This document shows positions 24,802 through 33,014 of a stretch of 36,701 bases of DNA, piece after piece. Below the pieces are notes generated by a model. It saw only the letters and a list, made by a program, of their open reading frames with translations. It did not search any database and was not told where the DNA came from. How positions within the stretch are numbered: the first letter of the stretch is position 1; every line of letters starts with the position of its first letter. Source of the stretch: Croceicoccus pelagius (GTDB taxonomy: Bacteria > Pseudomonadota > Alphaproteobacteria > Sphingomonadales > Sphingomonadaceae); contig NZ_LYWY01000031.1 of assembly GCF_001661915.1 (NCBI RefSeq), positions 1 to 36,701 of the forward strand, given 5' to 3'. The position numbers and the translations under genes are program-made.

Positions 24802-26085
24802 TTACCAGCGCCTTTCGAACCGATTGCGCAGATAGATGGCAAGGCCGTTCATGACCAGCAGGAACAGCAATAGCACGATAATCGCGGCGCTGGTCCTTTC
24901 GACGAAGCCGCGGTCGATTTCGTCCGACCAGAGGAAGATCTGGACGGGAAGCACGCTCGACGGCGAAGTGAAGCCGTCGGGCGGAGTGGCGACGAAGGCG
25001 CGCATCCCGATCATCAGCAGCGGGGCGGTTTCGCCCAGCGCGCGGGCCATGCCGATGATCGTGCCGGTCAGGATGCCGGGCAGGGCAAGCGGCAGGACGT
25101 GGTGGAATACGACCTGCACCGGCGATGCGCCTATGGCCAGAGCGCCGTCGCGGATCGAGGGCGGGACCGACTTGATCGCGTTGCGGCCCGAGATCACGAT
25201 GACCGGCATCGTCATCAGCGCCAGCGTCATGCCGCCGATCAGCGGCGCCGAGCGATAGTTCGGGAAGATCGCGAGGAACACCGCGAGGCCGAGCAGACCG
25301 AAGATGATCGAAGGCACCGCTGCGAGGTTGTTGATCGACACTTCGATGATGTCGGTCCACTTGTTCTTGGGCGCATATTCTTCGAGGTAAACCGCAGCCA
25401 GCACGCCGATCGGGAAGGCGAGGGCAAGCGTGATGATCATCGTCAGCAGCGAACCCTTGAGCGCGCCCCAGATGCCGGCTTCCTGCGGGTCGGTCGCATC
25501 GGCGCGGGCGAGGAAGCCCCAGTCGAACGCGCGGTCTAGCGCACCTTGTGCTTCGAGATCACGGGCCAGCGACTGTAGTTCGGGATTGCCTTCGCCGCGG
25601 AATGCCGCCGCCATGTCTTCGCTGACCGGTACCGACACGACGGTGTCTTCGGCCAGCATCGACGGATTGGAGATCAACTGCGATGCAAGGTCGCGCCATG
25701 CGCTGGCACCCAGTTCTGCGGCTGCCTGCGGGCCATAGGCCTCGTTCGCCGCGAACTGGAGAACGTCGGGAAGACCAGCATTTTCCAGCGCGCCGAGCGC
25801 ACCGGGCTGGGACAGGCGGTCCTGCGACACGGTCAGGCCCGCGCCGCCGAAGTCGACCGGCACTTTCATCTCGGCGCGGGTAAAGCCGGCAAGGCCGTTC
25901 GCCGTCATCGTCACCAGCAGGAACGCCAGCACGAGCGCCGAGAACAGCACGGACGACAGGGCCAGCAGCTTGAACCGGCGTTCGGCCGCGTAACGCTTCT
26001 GGATGCGCGATGCGAGACGCTCGTTACGGGCCTTGCGGGCGAGGTCGGCGTCTGCTGCCGATCCGTTGGATATCGCTTCGCTCAT
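24802..26085 (-). CDS. pstA: Phosphate ABC transporter permease PstA
   Basis: 427 residues, much longer than E. coli PstA (about 296), because of an N-terminal soluble insertion between the first helix and the permease core. This is the DUF3333-type extension common in alphaproteobacteria. The permease part begins near LKGSLLTMIITLALAFPIGVLAAVYLEEYAP and contains the EAA-type coupling loop ALAIGASPVQVVFHHVLPLALPGILTG. It pairs with PstC. Only four bases separate it from pstC. Confidence 0.94.
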   Translation of the reverse strand: MSEAISNGSAADADLARKARNERLASRIQKRYAAERRFKLLALSSVLFSALVLAFLLVTMTANGLAGFTRAEMKVPVDFGGAGLTVSQDRLSQPGALGALENAGLPDVLQFAANEAYGPQAAAELGASAWRDLASQLISNPSMLAEDTVVSVPVSEDMAAAFRGEGNPELQSLARDLEAQGALDRAFDWGFLARADATDPQEAGIWGALKGSLLTMIITLALAFPIGVLAAVYLEEYAPKNKWTDIIEVSINNLAAVPSIIFGLLGLAVFLAIFPNYRSAPLIGGMTLALMTMPVIVISGRNAIKSVPPSIRDGALAIGASPVQVVFHHVLPLALPGILTGTIIGMARALGETAPLLMIGMRAFVATPPDGFTSPSSVLPVQIFLWSDEIDRGFVERTSAAIIVLLLFLLVMNGLAIYLRNRFERRW

Positions 26086-26089
26086 GATC

Positions 26090-27472
26090 TTACTCGTAGG
26101 CTTCGCGGTAGCGTTTCACGACGCGCAGGGCGACGAAGTTCAGGGCGAGAGTGACGACGAACAGCACCATGCCTAGCGCGAACGCGGAAAGCGTTGCGGG
26201 ATGGTCGAAGCTGCCTTCGCCGGTCAGCATGGCGACGATCTGGTAGGTCACCGTGGTCATGCTCTCGAACGGATTGCCGGTGAGGTTCGCGGCGGCGCCT
26301 GCAGCCATGACGACGATCATCGTTTCGCCAATCGCGCGGCTGATCGCCAGCATGACGCCGGCAACGATCCCGGGCAGGGCGGCGGGGATCAAAACCTTGC
26401 GGATCGTTTCCGACTTGGTCGCGCCCATCGCAAGGCTGCCGTCGCGCATGGCGGAGGGGACGGCGGCGATCGAATCGTCGGCCATAGAGGACACGAACGG
26501 GATGATCATCACGCCCATGACAAGGCCGGCTGCAATCGCGCTTTCGCTCGACGCGCTGGCGATACCGACCGAGCGTGCGACGTCGCGGATGAACGGCGCC
26601 ACGGTCAGCGCGGCGAAGTAGCCGTAAACGACGGTCGGGACACCTGCGAGGATCTCAAGGATCGGCTTCATCCACTTGCGGAACGTGGGGTTCGCATACT
26701 GGGTGAGGTACACCGCGCTCATCAGGCCGAGCGGGATCGCGACGATCATGGCGATAATCGCGCCGATATAGATCGTGCCCCAGAACAGCGGCAGAGCGCC
26801 GTAATCTTCGCTGTTGGTAAAGGCCGGATCGCCCATCGGGTTCGGCGACCATTGCGTGCCGAACAGGAAGTCGATCGGATTGACCATGCCGAAGAAGCGG
26901 ATTGTCTCAAACAAAAGAGAGGCGACAATGCCGAACGTCGTCAGGATCGCGACAAGCGAGGCGACCAGTAGGCCCAGCATGACGCCGCGTTCGACGCGGG
27001 TGCGGGCCGTAAAGTCGGGGCGAAGGCGTGTGAAGGCGAATACGCCGGCTGCGAAACCGATGATCACCGTCACGACGAGGCCTATGATGCTGTAGAACTG
27101 CATCGCGTTGCGAGCGGGTTCGACAAGTTCACGGGCAAGCGGGTTGAATACGCCCTGCGCATGGCCGCTTGCGACAGCCATGGCCTCGGCCAGGGCGGAA
27201 TCGCGCCCGATGCCGAATGCGGGAAGCTTCGCGGCCGCAGGATCGGACAAGACCGCCTGCATAACCAGGTTCGGGCTCACCGCATTCCAGATAAGCGCGA
27301 ATATGACGGCCGGCACGAACGCCCACATGGCGACGTACCAGCCGTGATAGTTCGGCAGGGAATGAAGGCGCGCGCCATCATTCGAGGCGAATGCCCAGGC
27401 GCGCGACCTTGCGGCCAACCATCCGACCAATCCCAGTCCGATGGCAACGAGTACAAAAATGGCTGGCGACAT
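26090..27472 (-). CDS. pstC: Phosphate ABC transporter permease PstC
   Basis: 460 residues, against about 320 in E. coli. The N-terminal third adds two to three extra membrane helices and a periplasmic loop (MSPAIFVLVAIGLGLVGWLAARSR, HGWYVAMWAFVPAVIFALIW), a form seen in alphaproteobacteria. The core has the coupling loop SLAMGATKSETIRKVLIPAALPGIVAGVMLAISRAIGETM. It forms the phosphate channel with PstA. It follows pstS by 24 nt on the same strand. Confidence 0.94.
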   Translation of the reverse strand: MSPAIFVLVAIGLGLVGWLAARSRAWAFASNDGARLHSLPNYHGWYVAMWAFVPAVIFALIWNAVSPNLVMQAVLSDPAAAKLPAFGIGRDSALAEAMAVASGHAQGVFNPLARELVEPARNAMQFYSIIGLVVTVIIGFAAGVFAFTRLRPDFTARTRVERGVMLGLLVASLVAILTTFGIVASLLFETIRFFGMVNPIDFLFGTQWSPNPMGDPAFTNSEDYGALPLFWGTIYIGAIIAMIVAIPLGLMSAVYLTQYANPTFRKWMKPILEILAGVPTVVYGYFAALTVAPFIRDVARSVGIASASSESAIAAGLVMGVMIIPFVSSMADDSIAAVPSAMRDGSLAMGATKSETIRKVLIPAALPGIVAGVMLAISRAIGETMIVVMAAGAAANLTGNPFESMTTVTYQIVAMLTGEGSFDHPATLSAFALGMVLFVVTLALNFVALRVVKRYREAYE

Positions 27473-27496
27473 ATTCCCTGACTTTTTAGGTCCGGA

Positions 27497-28540
27497 CTAT
27501 TTCAGTTTCGAGGCGTCGACGAGCGTCATGTTCGTCACGACATCGGCGTTGGCGGACTGCACCTCGTCGGTCGACGCGATCATGCCCTTGCTGGTGAACA
27601 AGCCGCCCTTGCCCCAATTCGACACCCAAGTCGAGAGGTACTCGCGAAGGCCGGGAATTGCGTCGAGGTGCTGCTTCTTGACATAGACATAAAGCGCACG
27701 CGCACCGGGATAGGTGTTCGAGGCGATGTTGTCGTAAGTCGGTTCGACGCCGTTGATGGCCAGGCCGCGCAGCTTGTCGGCGTTCTCTTCGAGGAAGGAA
27801 TAACCGAAGATACCGATCGCTTCGGGGTTCGAAGCGAGCTTCTGAACGATCAGGTTGTCGTTTTCGCCCTGCTCGACATAGGCGCCGTCGGTGCGGACGC
27901 CGGTGCAGATCGCTTCGAAGCGTTCTTCGTCGGTTTCCTTGAGCGCGGCGGTGGCCGAATCGGTCTTGCAACCTTCGGTCATGATCAGTTCGGCCAGCGC
28001 GTCGCGCGTGCCGGAAGTTGCCGGCGGACCGTAGACAAGGATCGGCTCGTTCGGGAGCGAGGGATCGATGTCCGACCAGTTCTTGGCCGTATTCGCCTTG
28101 CCATACGGCTCTGCCGCAATCGCTTCGTAAAGCTGCGCCGTGGTGAGGCCGAACGTCGGGCCTTCCTTCGATTCGGCGACGGCGATGCCGTCTTTGCCGA
28201 CTTCGATTTCCATCACTTCATTGACGCCGTTTGCCTTGCAGGTTTCAAGCTCGCTGGCCTTCATGCGGCGCGATGCGTTGACCATGTCGGGGTGTTCGGT
28301 GCCGACACCGCCGCAGAACAGCTTCATGCCGCCGCCCGTGCCGGTCGATTCGATGATCGGCGACTTGTACTGGCCGGCATAGGTGCGTGCGAATTCCTCG
28401 GCAGCGGCCTTGGCGAAAGGATAGACGGTCGACGAGCCGACGGCCTTGACCTGGTCGCGCGTGGAGGACTGCTGACCGCCGCACGCCGCGAGCGCGAGGC
28501 TCGAAACAGCGGCAATGACGATTGTCTTGGTGAAGCGCAT
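27497..28540 (-). CDS. pstS: Phosphate-binding lipoprotein PstS
   Basis: 347 residues. The N-terminus is a lipoprotein signal with lipobox LAAC (Cys20), so the mature protein is tethered by lipid in the periplasm. Phosphate-binding stretches typical of PstS are seen: GSSTVYPFAKAAAEEFA, ESTGTGGGMKLFCGG and GPPATSGTRDALAELI. It delivers phosphate to PstCA. It heads the pstSCAB-phoU-phoB run, and a strong PHO box lies 51 nt before the start. Confidence 0.95.
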   Translation of the reverse strand: MRFTKTIVIAAVSSLALAACGGQQSSTRDQVKAVGSSTVYPFAKAAAEEFARTYAGQYKSPIIESTGTGGGMKLFCGGVGTEHPDMVNASRRMKASELETCKANGVNEVMEIEVGKDGIAVAESKEGPTFGLTTAQLYEAIAAEPYGKANTAKNWSDIDPSLPNEPILVYGPPATSGTRDALAELIMTEGCKTDSATAALKETDEERFEAICTGVRTDGAYVEQGENDNLIVQKLASNPEAIGIFGYSFLEENADKLRGLAINGVEPTYDNIASNTYPGARALYVYVKKQHLDAIPGLREYLSTWVSNWGKGGLFTSKGMIASTDEVQSANADVVTNMTLVDASKLK

Positions 28541-28591
28541 GGAATGTTTTCCTCTTTCGTGAATTCTTGCCGGGCGCTCTATGGACCTGTC

Positions 28592-28609
28592 GTGACAATG
28601 ATATGACAG
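28592..28609 (-). promoter_or_regulatory. PHO box of pstS
   Basis: On the minus strand: CTGTCAT-ATCA-TTGTCAC, heptads matching the PhoB consensus at 7 of 7 and 6 of 7 positions with a 4-nt spacer. It is 51 nt upstream of the pstS ATG and points towards it. Confidence 0.85.
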
Positions 28610-28699
28610 CCACGCGTCGCCCGGTCAAAAATTTGAAGACCTAATTAAATCAATAACTTGTGTGAATTATTCGACCCACCTGTGAACAAGTCCGCCCGA

Positions 28700-30079
28700 T
28701 CAGAAGTCGATCTGGGCGCGTGCGCCGAAGGCATCGACGCCGTAGGACGTGTCGCCACCGGCCGCGACGACGGCTGCATCGGTGTATTCCATCCGGCCAT
28801 AGTTCAGCATGAAGCGGGTGTAGTTCGTCGGCGTCCAGATCAGTGAAACCTGGTAGCCGTCCTGTGTCCCGCCAGCGACAGTCGCATCGTTCAGATCTAG
28901 GCGGTCATACCGGAAGTTCACCTGCAACGCGCCCATGCCACCCTTGTCGACGGGGTTCGACGGCTTCACGCGATCGAATACGCCATTCTTGTAACCGCGG
29001 GTGTCACCGCCGGTGAGGAAGTAGCCGACTTCGGCCGAACCACCGAAGAAGGTGGGGTTCGCAAGCCCGGGACGGTCTGCCTTTTGCCAGAAGGCTTCAG
29101 CTGCAAAGTGGAACGGTCCATTGATTGCCGCTGCCTCCAGGCCATAGCCTGTTTCCGAAGTCGCGACGAACGAGCCGGTGTCGATGTACCGGTTGCTGGT
29201 AAAGTGGACCAGCGGACGCTGGCGATAGCGGACCGACAGGTTGTTATCATCGAGCTCGGTATAGTGAAGCGAACCGCCGAGATGCACCTGCGTATTTCCC
29301 ATCTTCGGCATGAAGACAACGCGCCCGTCCGCGCCCCACTGCTTGTTCGACAGTTCTTCCATATTGTCGGTGAACAGGCCGCCTTGGACCAGAATGTCGC
29401 CCGACGTCACCGCAGCCGACAGGCCGACGCGGCGTTCGAAACCAAAGGCATCGGTAAAGGCGGCACGCTCGATGAAGGAAGTGAAGCGGCTGCTCGACAG
29501 TTCTTCTAGCGACTGGAAGTTGTTCTGCTGACCGGCCGCAATCTTCAGGCCGCCGTCCTCGTAGGTCAGCATTGCATCAGTGACTTCGACTTCGTTTCCG
29601 GCGAAGTCGGCTTCGAACTTGTAACCGAAGCCACCCGGAATATCGCCTTCGACGCCCAGACGGATGCGGCGGGCTTCGCTGCCAAAGCCGTCTTCGCGGC
29701 CATCGATTTCGGGGGCATTGGTGAAGCCGACGTCATAGTTCATGCGGCCGCGGGGCTTGAAGGTCCAGCCACCCTTGCCCTCGAACATCGGAGCGCCCTT
29801 CCAAGAAACCTTGGTGTCGCTCCTCGCTTCGTTGGCGGCGGCAAGCGCGGTGCCCGAGGTTTCGGTTGCGGCAGTGGCTGCGGTGGTAGCGGCATCGGCC
29901 TTGGCTTCGGCGACTTCGAGCTGACCTTCTAGCGCGTCGATTCGTGCTGCCATGGCCTGCATCTGCGCGCGCATGGCTTCGATCTCGGCCTGAACAGCCG
30001 ATGCATCCTGCGCGTGGGCGGGGGAGGAGACTGCGGTCGCCGCGGCAACGGCGATCAGCGAAACCTGGTGGATCCTCAT
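28700..30079 (-). CDS. Outer-membrane porin, phosphate-selective O/P type
   Basis: 459 residues from the ATG at 30079 (GAAAGG upstream). A signal peptide MRIHQVSLIAVAAATAVSSPAHAQ is followed by a coiled-coil-like stretch (VQAEIEAMRAQMQAMAARIDALEGQLEVAEAKAD) that may hold the trimer or touch peptidoglycan. A beta-barrel with alternating pattern then ends in the outer-membrane signature ...RAQIDF with terminal Phe. The barrel resembles OprP/OprO. Its position between phoR and pstS, behind a candidate PHO box, supports a role in phosphate or polyphosphate entry. Selectivity itself cannot be read from sequence. Confidence 0.85.
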   Translation of the reverse strand: MRIHQVSLIAVAAATAVSSPAHAQDASAVQAEIEAMRAQMQAMAARIDALEGQLEVAEAKADAATTAATAATETSGTALAAANEARSDTKVSWKGAPMFEGKGGWTFKPRGRMNYDVGFTNAPEIDGREDGFGSEARRIRLGVEGDIPGGFGYKFEADFAGNEVEVTDAMLTYEDGGLKIAAGQQNNFQSLEELSSSRFTSFIERAAFTDAFGFERRVGLSAAVTSGDILVQGGLFTDNMEELSNKQWGADGRVVFMPKMGNTQVHLGGSLHYTELDDNNLSVRYRQRPLVHFTSNRYIDTGSFVATSETGYGLEAAAINGPFHFAAEAFWQKADRPGLANPTFFGGSAEVGYFLTGGDTRGYKNGVFDRVKPSNPVDKGGMGALQVNFRYDRLDLNDATVAGGTQDGYQVSLIWTPTNYTRFMLNYGRMEYTDAAVVAAGGDTSYGVDAFGARAQIDF

Positions 30080-30139
30080 GACGATTCTTGCCTTTCTGAC
30101 AGTTCGATGTCCGAACGGCGACGCCACTATGACCGCGAC

Positions 30140-30157
30140 ATGACGCTTTTGTTACAG
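30140..30157 (-). promoter_or_regulatory. Candidate PHO box of the porin gene
   Basis: On the minus strand: CTGTAAC-AAAA-GCGTCAT, heptads matching at 6 of 7 and 5 of 7 positions. It is 60 nt upstream of the porin ATG, with the right orientation and spacing. Confidence 0.55.
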
Positions 30158-30238
30158 TTCATGACCGAATAGCGCGAACAGATCGGGAAACCCGCAGGCA
30201 ACCACTGTAATATTTGGGGAATAAAATTACGCGGACGC

Positions 30239-31450
30239 TCAGGCCGCGTTCGAAGTCTCTGCCGCGCGGTGGCGCGGCAGGCGCACGGTGACCGTCGTGC
30301 CGACACCGACCTTGCTGTCGATCTCCATCCGCCCGCGATGACGCTCCACAATATGCTTCACGATGGCGAGGCCCAGACCCGTTCCGCCCACTGCACGGCT
30401 GCGGCCCGGATCGGTACGATAAAAGCGTCGGGTGAGGTGGGGCACGTGTTCGGGCGCGATGCCTTCGCCGCTGTCCTTCACGCGGAATTCGAAGATATCG
30501 CCGGTCCGCTGCACGGAGACGCGGACGGGTTGGTCATCCGCCCCGTATTTCAGCGCGTTTTCGATCAGGTTGCGGGCGAGCTGGTGCAGCTGCTGTTCGT
30601 CCCCGCGAACAGGCATTGGCACTTCGCCGCGTTCGAAGACGATCCGTTCCTTGCCGTGCAGCGATTGCATACCGGACACCAGCGAATCGATACTCGTGCC
30701 GAAATCGACGACCGTGGCGGGCAGTTCGTGTTTTTCCGCTTCGATCCGCGAAAGGCTCATCAGGTCCTCGACGAGGGCCTGAAGACGCTTGCCTTCGCGC
30801 GCGATGGTTTCGAGGAAGCGCTTGCGCGTTTCCAGCTTCATCGGGCGGACCTGCTCTTCCTCGTCCGCGTCGATCAGCGTTTCGACATAGCCGATGATGG
30901 AGGCGAGCGGCGTGCGCAATTCGTGGCTGGCGTTGGCAACAAAATCGGTGTGCGCGCGGCTGATGTCGGCCTCTGCCGTACGGTTCACCAGTTCGATCAT
31001 CGTCTTGGTGGCATCGACAGGGCGCAGCGACACGGCCCAGACGCTGCGTGGGCCGGTCAGCCCCCGGACGATCGCCTCACCACCCTTTTCGCTTTCCAGC
31101 AGGCGCACGGCTTCTGGGTGGCGCAGCGCAACGCGGGCGTCCTGCCCGACGACATGGGGGCCGAGCACTTCTCGCGCTGCGCCGTTGGCGAGAACGATGC
31201 GGCGGTTCTCCATGACGAGATAGGGCAAGCTTAGCGGTTCGATCAGCTCGCGCATCCGGTCCTGTGTGATCGCCATGCCGTCATCGCGCGGGCGTTCGCG
31301 TTCGGGCGCGGGGCGCAGAACAAGAAGCGAGCCGCACCACACGATCCACAGGGCGAAGCTGACGAGGAAATCGTAAGTGACCAGAAGCAGGGCGATGGAG
31401 CCCGCCGTGGCCAGCGTCAGACCGGCCCAAGGCATGGAGCGTTTCACCAC
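30239..31450 (-). CDS. phoR: Phosphate regulon sensor kinase PhoR
   Basis: 403 residues. Two short N-terminal membrane helices (about 7-45) are followed by a PAS-like domain (about 65-160) and a kinase core. The core has H-box SHELRTPL (His176), N-box NLIENALKYGAD, G1 DSGEGI, an F-box-like RFYRTD and G2 GGTGLGLAIVKHIVERHRG. It phosphorylates PhoB under phosphate limitation under control of PhoU and PstSCAB. It is the most upstream gene of the cluster. No PHO box with correct orientation was found directly before it. Confidence 0.94.
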   Translation of the reverse strand: MVKRSMPWAGLTLATAGSIALLLVTYDFLVSFALWIVWCGSLLVLRPAPERERPRDDGMAITQDRMRELIEPLSLPYLVMENRRIVLANGAAREVLGPHVVGQDARVALRHPEAVRLLESEKGGEAIVRGLTGPRSVWAVSLRPVDATKTMIELVNRTAEADISRAHTDFVANASHELRTPLASIIGYVETLIDADEEEQVRPMKLETRKRFLETIAREGKRLQALVEDLMSLSRIEAEKHELPATVVDFGTSIDSLVSGMQSLHGKERIVFERGEVPMPVRGDEQQLHQLARNLIENALKYGADDQPVRVSVQRTGDIFEFRVKDSGEGIAPEHVPHLTRRFYRTDPGRSRAVGGTGLGLAIVKHIVERHRGRMEIDSKVGVGTTVTVRLPRHRAAETSNAA

Positions 31451-31549
31451 GTACCTCGCGCGGGAAGCAGGGCCGAATGTGTGGCAGCGGGAATCACGAA
31501 AGCACTCGTCACGGTGACAGCGTGTAGTCGGGCAAAACGCGCCGCGCCA

Positions 31550-31567
31550 CTGTCATATAACCGTAAT
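31550..31567 (+). promoter_or_regulatory. PHO-box-like sequence facing away from phoR
   Basis: CTGTCAT-ATAA-CCGTAAT, heptads matching at 7 of 7 and 5 of 7 positions. The orientation is towards the tRNA fragment and not towards phoR, so its target is unclear. Confidence 0.3.
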
Positions 31568-31581
31568 GTGGAGGTGGAGAC

Positions 31582-31625
31582 TGGTGACCCCTACGGGAAT
31601 CGAACCCGTGTTTCAGCCGTGAGAG
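31582..31625 (-). tRNA. tRNA-Glu 3' half (partial), likely att site of an integrated element
   Basis: On the minus strand the sequence runs from the anticodon loop (CTCTCAC) through GGCTG, a full T-arm (ACGGG-TTCGATT-CCCGT), the acceptor strand AGGGGTC and the encoded ACCA end. This is the 3' half of a tRNA-Glu. The expected 5' half, starting GACCCCT, is absent; the sequence beyond the loop is unrelated. A tyrosine integrase gene starts about 160 bases away on the side of the missing half. That is what remains when an element integrates at the 3' end of a tRNA gene; the restored full tRNA should lie at the far end of the island, outside the window. Confidence 0.75.
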
Positions 31626-31656
31626 AGTGACAAAAAGCGGACTTTTTTGACTCTCT
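31622..31656. repeat. Bulged inverted repeat next to the att fragment
   Basis: AGAGAGT-GA-CAAAAAG on the left pairs with CTTTTTTG-ACTCTCT on the right around a CGGA loop. The A and T tracts make it look like a bidirectional terminator; its position also suits an integrase or accessory-protein site. Confidence 0.5.
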
Positions 31657-31783
31657 ATCCGTCCGCGTGTTTCCAAAAACATCCTCAATTATCATTCACC
31701 TGCATTTGGTGGTGTCCGCATTTATCCTCTAGGTCACGCACATGCTTATTTGACGTATATTTGACGGTTTTGCGGAATCAACC

Positions 31784-33014
31784 ATGTCGCGAACGATCAA
31801 CGATGCACCATTGACCACCCGCGAAGCGCGCCGCCGCTTGGACATTGGGCTCCATTGGCGCAGCCTCGATGCCGACATTCATGTGGGCTACCGAAAAGGC
31901 AAGCGCGGTGGTGTTTGGCTCTTTCGCTGGAGGAACGGTCAGGGATATCGTCAGTCCTCGATCGGAACTGCCGATGACGCGATCGATATCGGCACGCTGG
32001 ATTATCGATCGGCAGTCAAAGCAGCTCTTGCGCATGTCGAGGAAGCCCGGACCGAGGCTAAGGCTGCGGCTGATGGGCCTCCTCTCACCGTTTGCTCTGC
32101 GGTTGAGACCTACATTGAGGCACGCGATGCGCGCGAGAAGCGTCGGACTGGTCGAGACATTCGATCGGATGCATCGCGTCGGCTGGAGAAGTTCGTTATC
32201 GGGCGCCCGGCCCGCGGCAAGCGGGCGGGGGCGGATGCGGCCGACTTGCCTGAGATTCCGCTTCACAAGCTGTCTAAAAACGATCTCCGGTCGTGGCGAT
32301 CGAACTTGCAATCCGGTTTCAAACCGACGGGGATCCAGCGACTGGTCAACGATCTAAAAGCGGCCCTTAACAGCTGTGCGGAGCGTTACTTCTCACGCTT
32401 ACCGGCGGGGCTCTTGAGCACGATCAAACGGGGACTGCGTGCGGTCGGACATGAACATGACGATGATGACGATGTTGCCGTCGCGCGCGAGAACCAGATC
32501 CTTTCCGACGACCAGGTCGCCAGCTTGATGGCTGCAACGCTCGAAGTCGATCGAGAACAAGGCTGGGAAAGTGACTTATACCGCCTCATTCTGGTCATGG
32601 CTGCGAGAGGTGCTCGCTTTTCGCAGGTCACACGCCTGAGAGTCATGGACGTGCAGACGGTTGCCGGTCGTCTAATGATGCCACCCAGCCGGAAAGGGCG
32701 AGGAGGTAAGGTGAGCCTTATTTCCGTGCCGGTTGGACGCCACGACACCGAGCGAGATCGTTCGACCGTGGGGGGATATCCGCGCAAAGGCGGGCCTACC
32801 CGATGTTATCCCGTATGCGCTTCGGCATTCGTCCATCGTCAGGGGTATCCGTGCAAACCTTCCGACACGCTTGGTTGCCGCGATCCATGACACGAGTATC
32901 GCGATGATCGAACTTCACTATGCACGATTCATTGCCGACGGTTTGGACACCCTTGCGGCGCAGGCGATTATTCCGCTCGCGGGTCGAAGCGGCCTTAGCT
33001 GGGACTGTCAGTAA
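31784..33014 (+). pseudogene. Tyrosine-recombinase integrase, broken by internal deletion and frameshift
   Basis: The first part (31784 to about 32735) has the N-terminal and core-binding domains and the start of the catalytic domain with the box-I arginine (MAARGARFSQVTRLRVMD) and a lysine-bearing SRKGRGGK. The frame then changes. The rest (about 32736-33014) is read in the next frame with SEIVRPWGDIRAKAGLP, the HxxR motif ALRHSSIVRG and the tyrosine region DTSIAMIELHYARFI. Compared with related integrases about 50 residues are missing at the join, so a deletion rather than a single-base shift is likely. The last few codons and stop come from the IS256 end at 33001. It probably inserted the island at tRNA-Glu but is now inactive. 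Confidence 0.85.

Larger units (their letters stand above)
31451..31783. other. Intergenic region with chromosome-island junction
   Basis: About 330 bases between phoR and the integrase. They contain the phoR promoter region, a PHO-box-like sequence in plus orientation (31550-31567), the tRNA-Glu 3' half (31582-31625), a bulged hairpin (31622-31656) and an AT-rich stretch before the integrase. No protein gene is seen. Confidence 0.6.

Noticed and set aside
31506-31523. Possible PHO box before phoR (minus strand CTGTCAC-CGTG-ACGAGTG)
   Set aside because: Only the first heptad fits; the second does not resemble the consensus.
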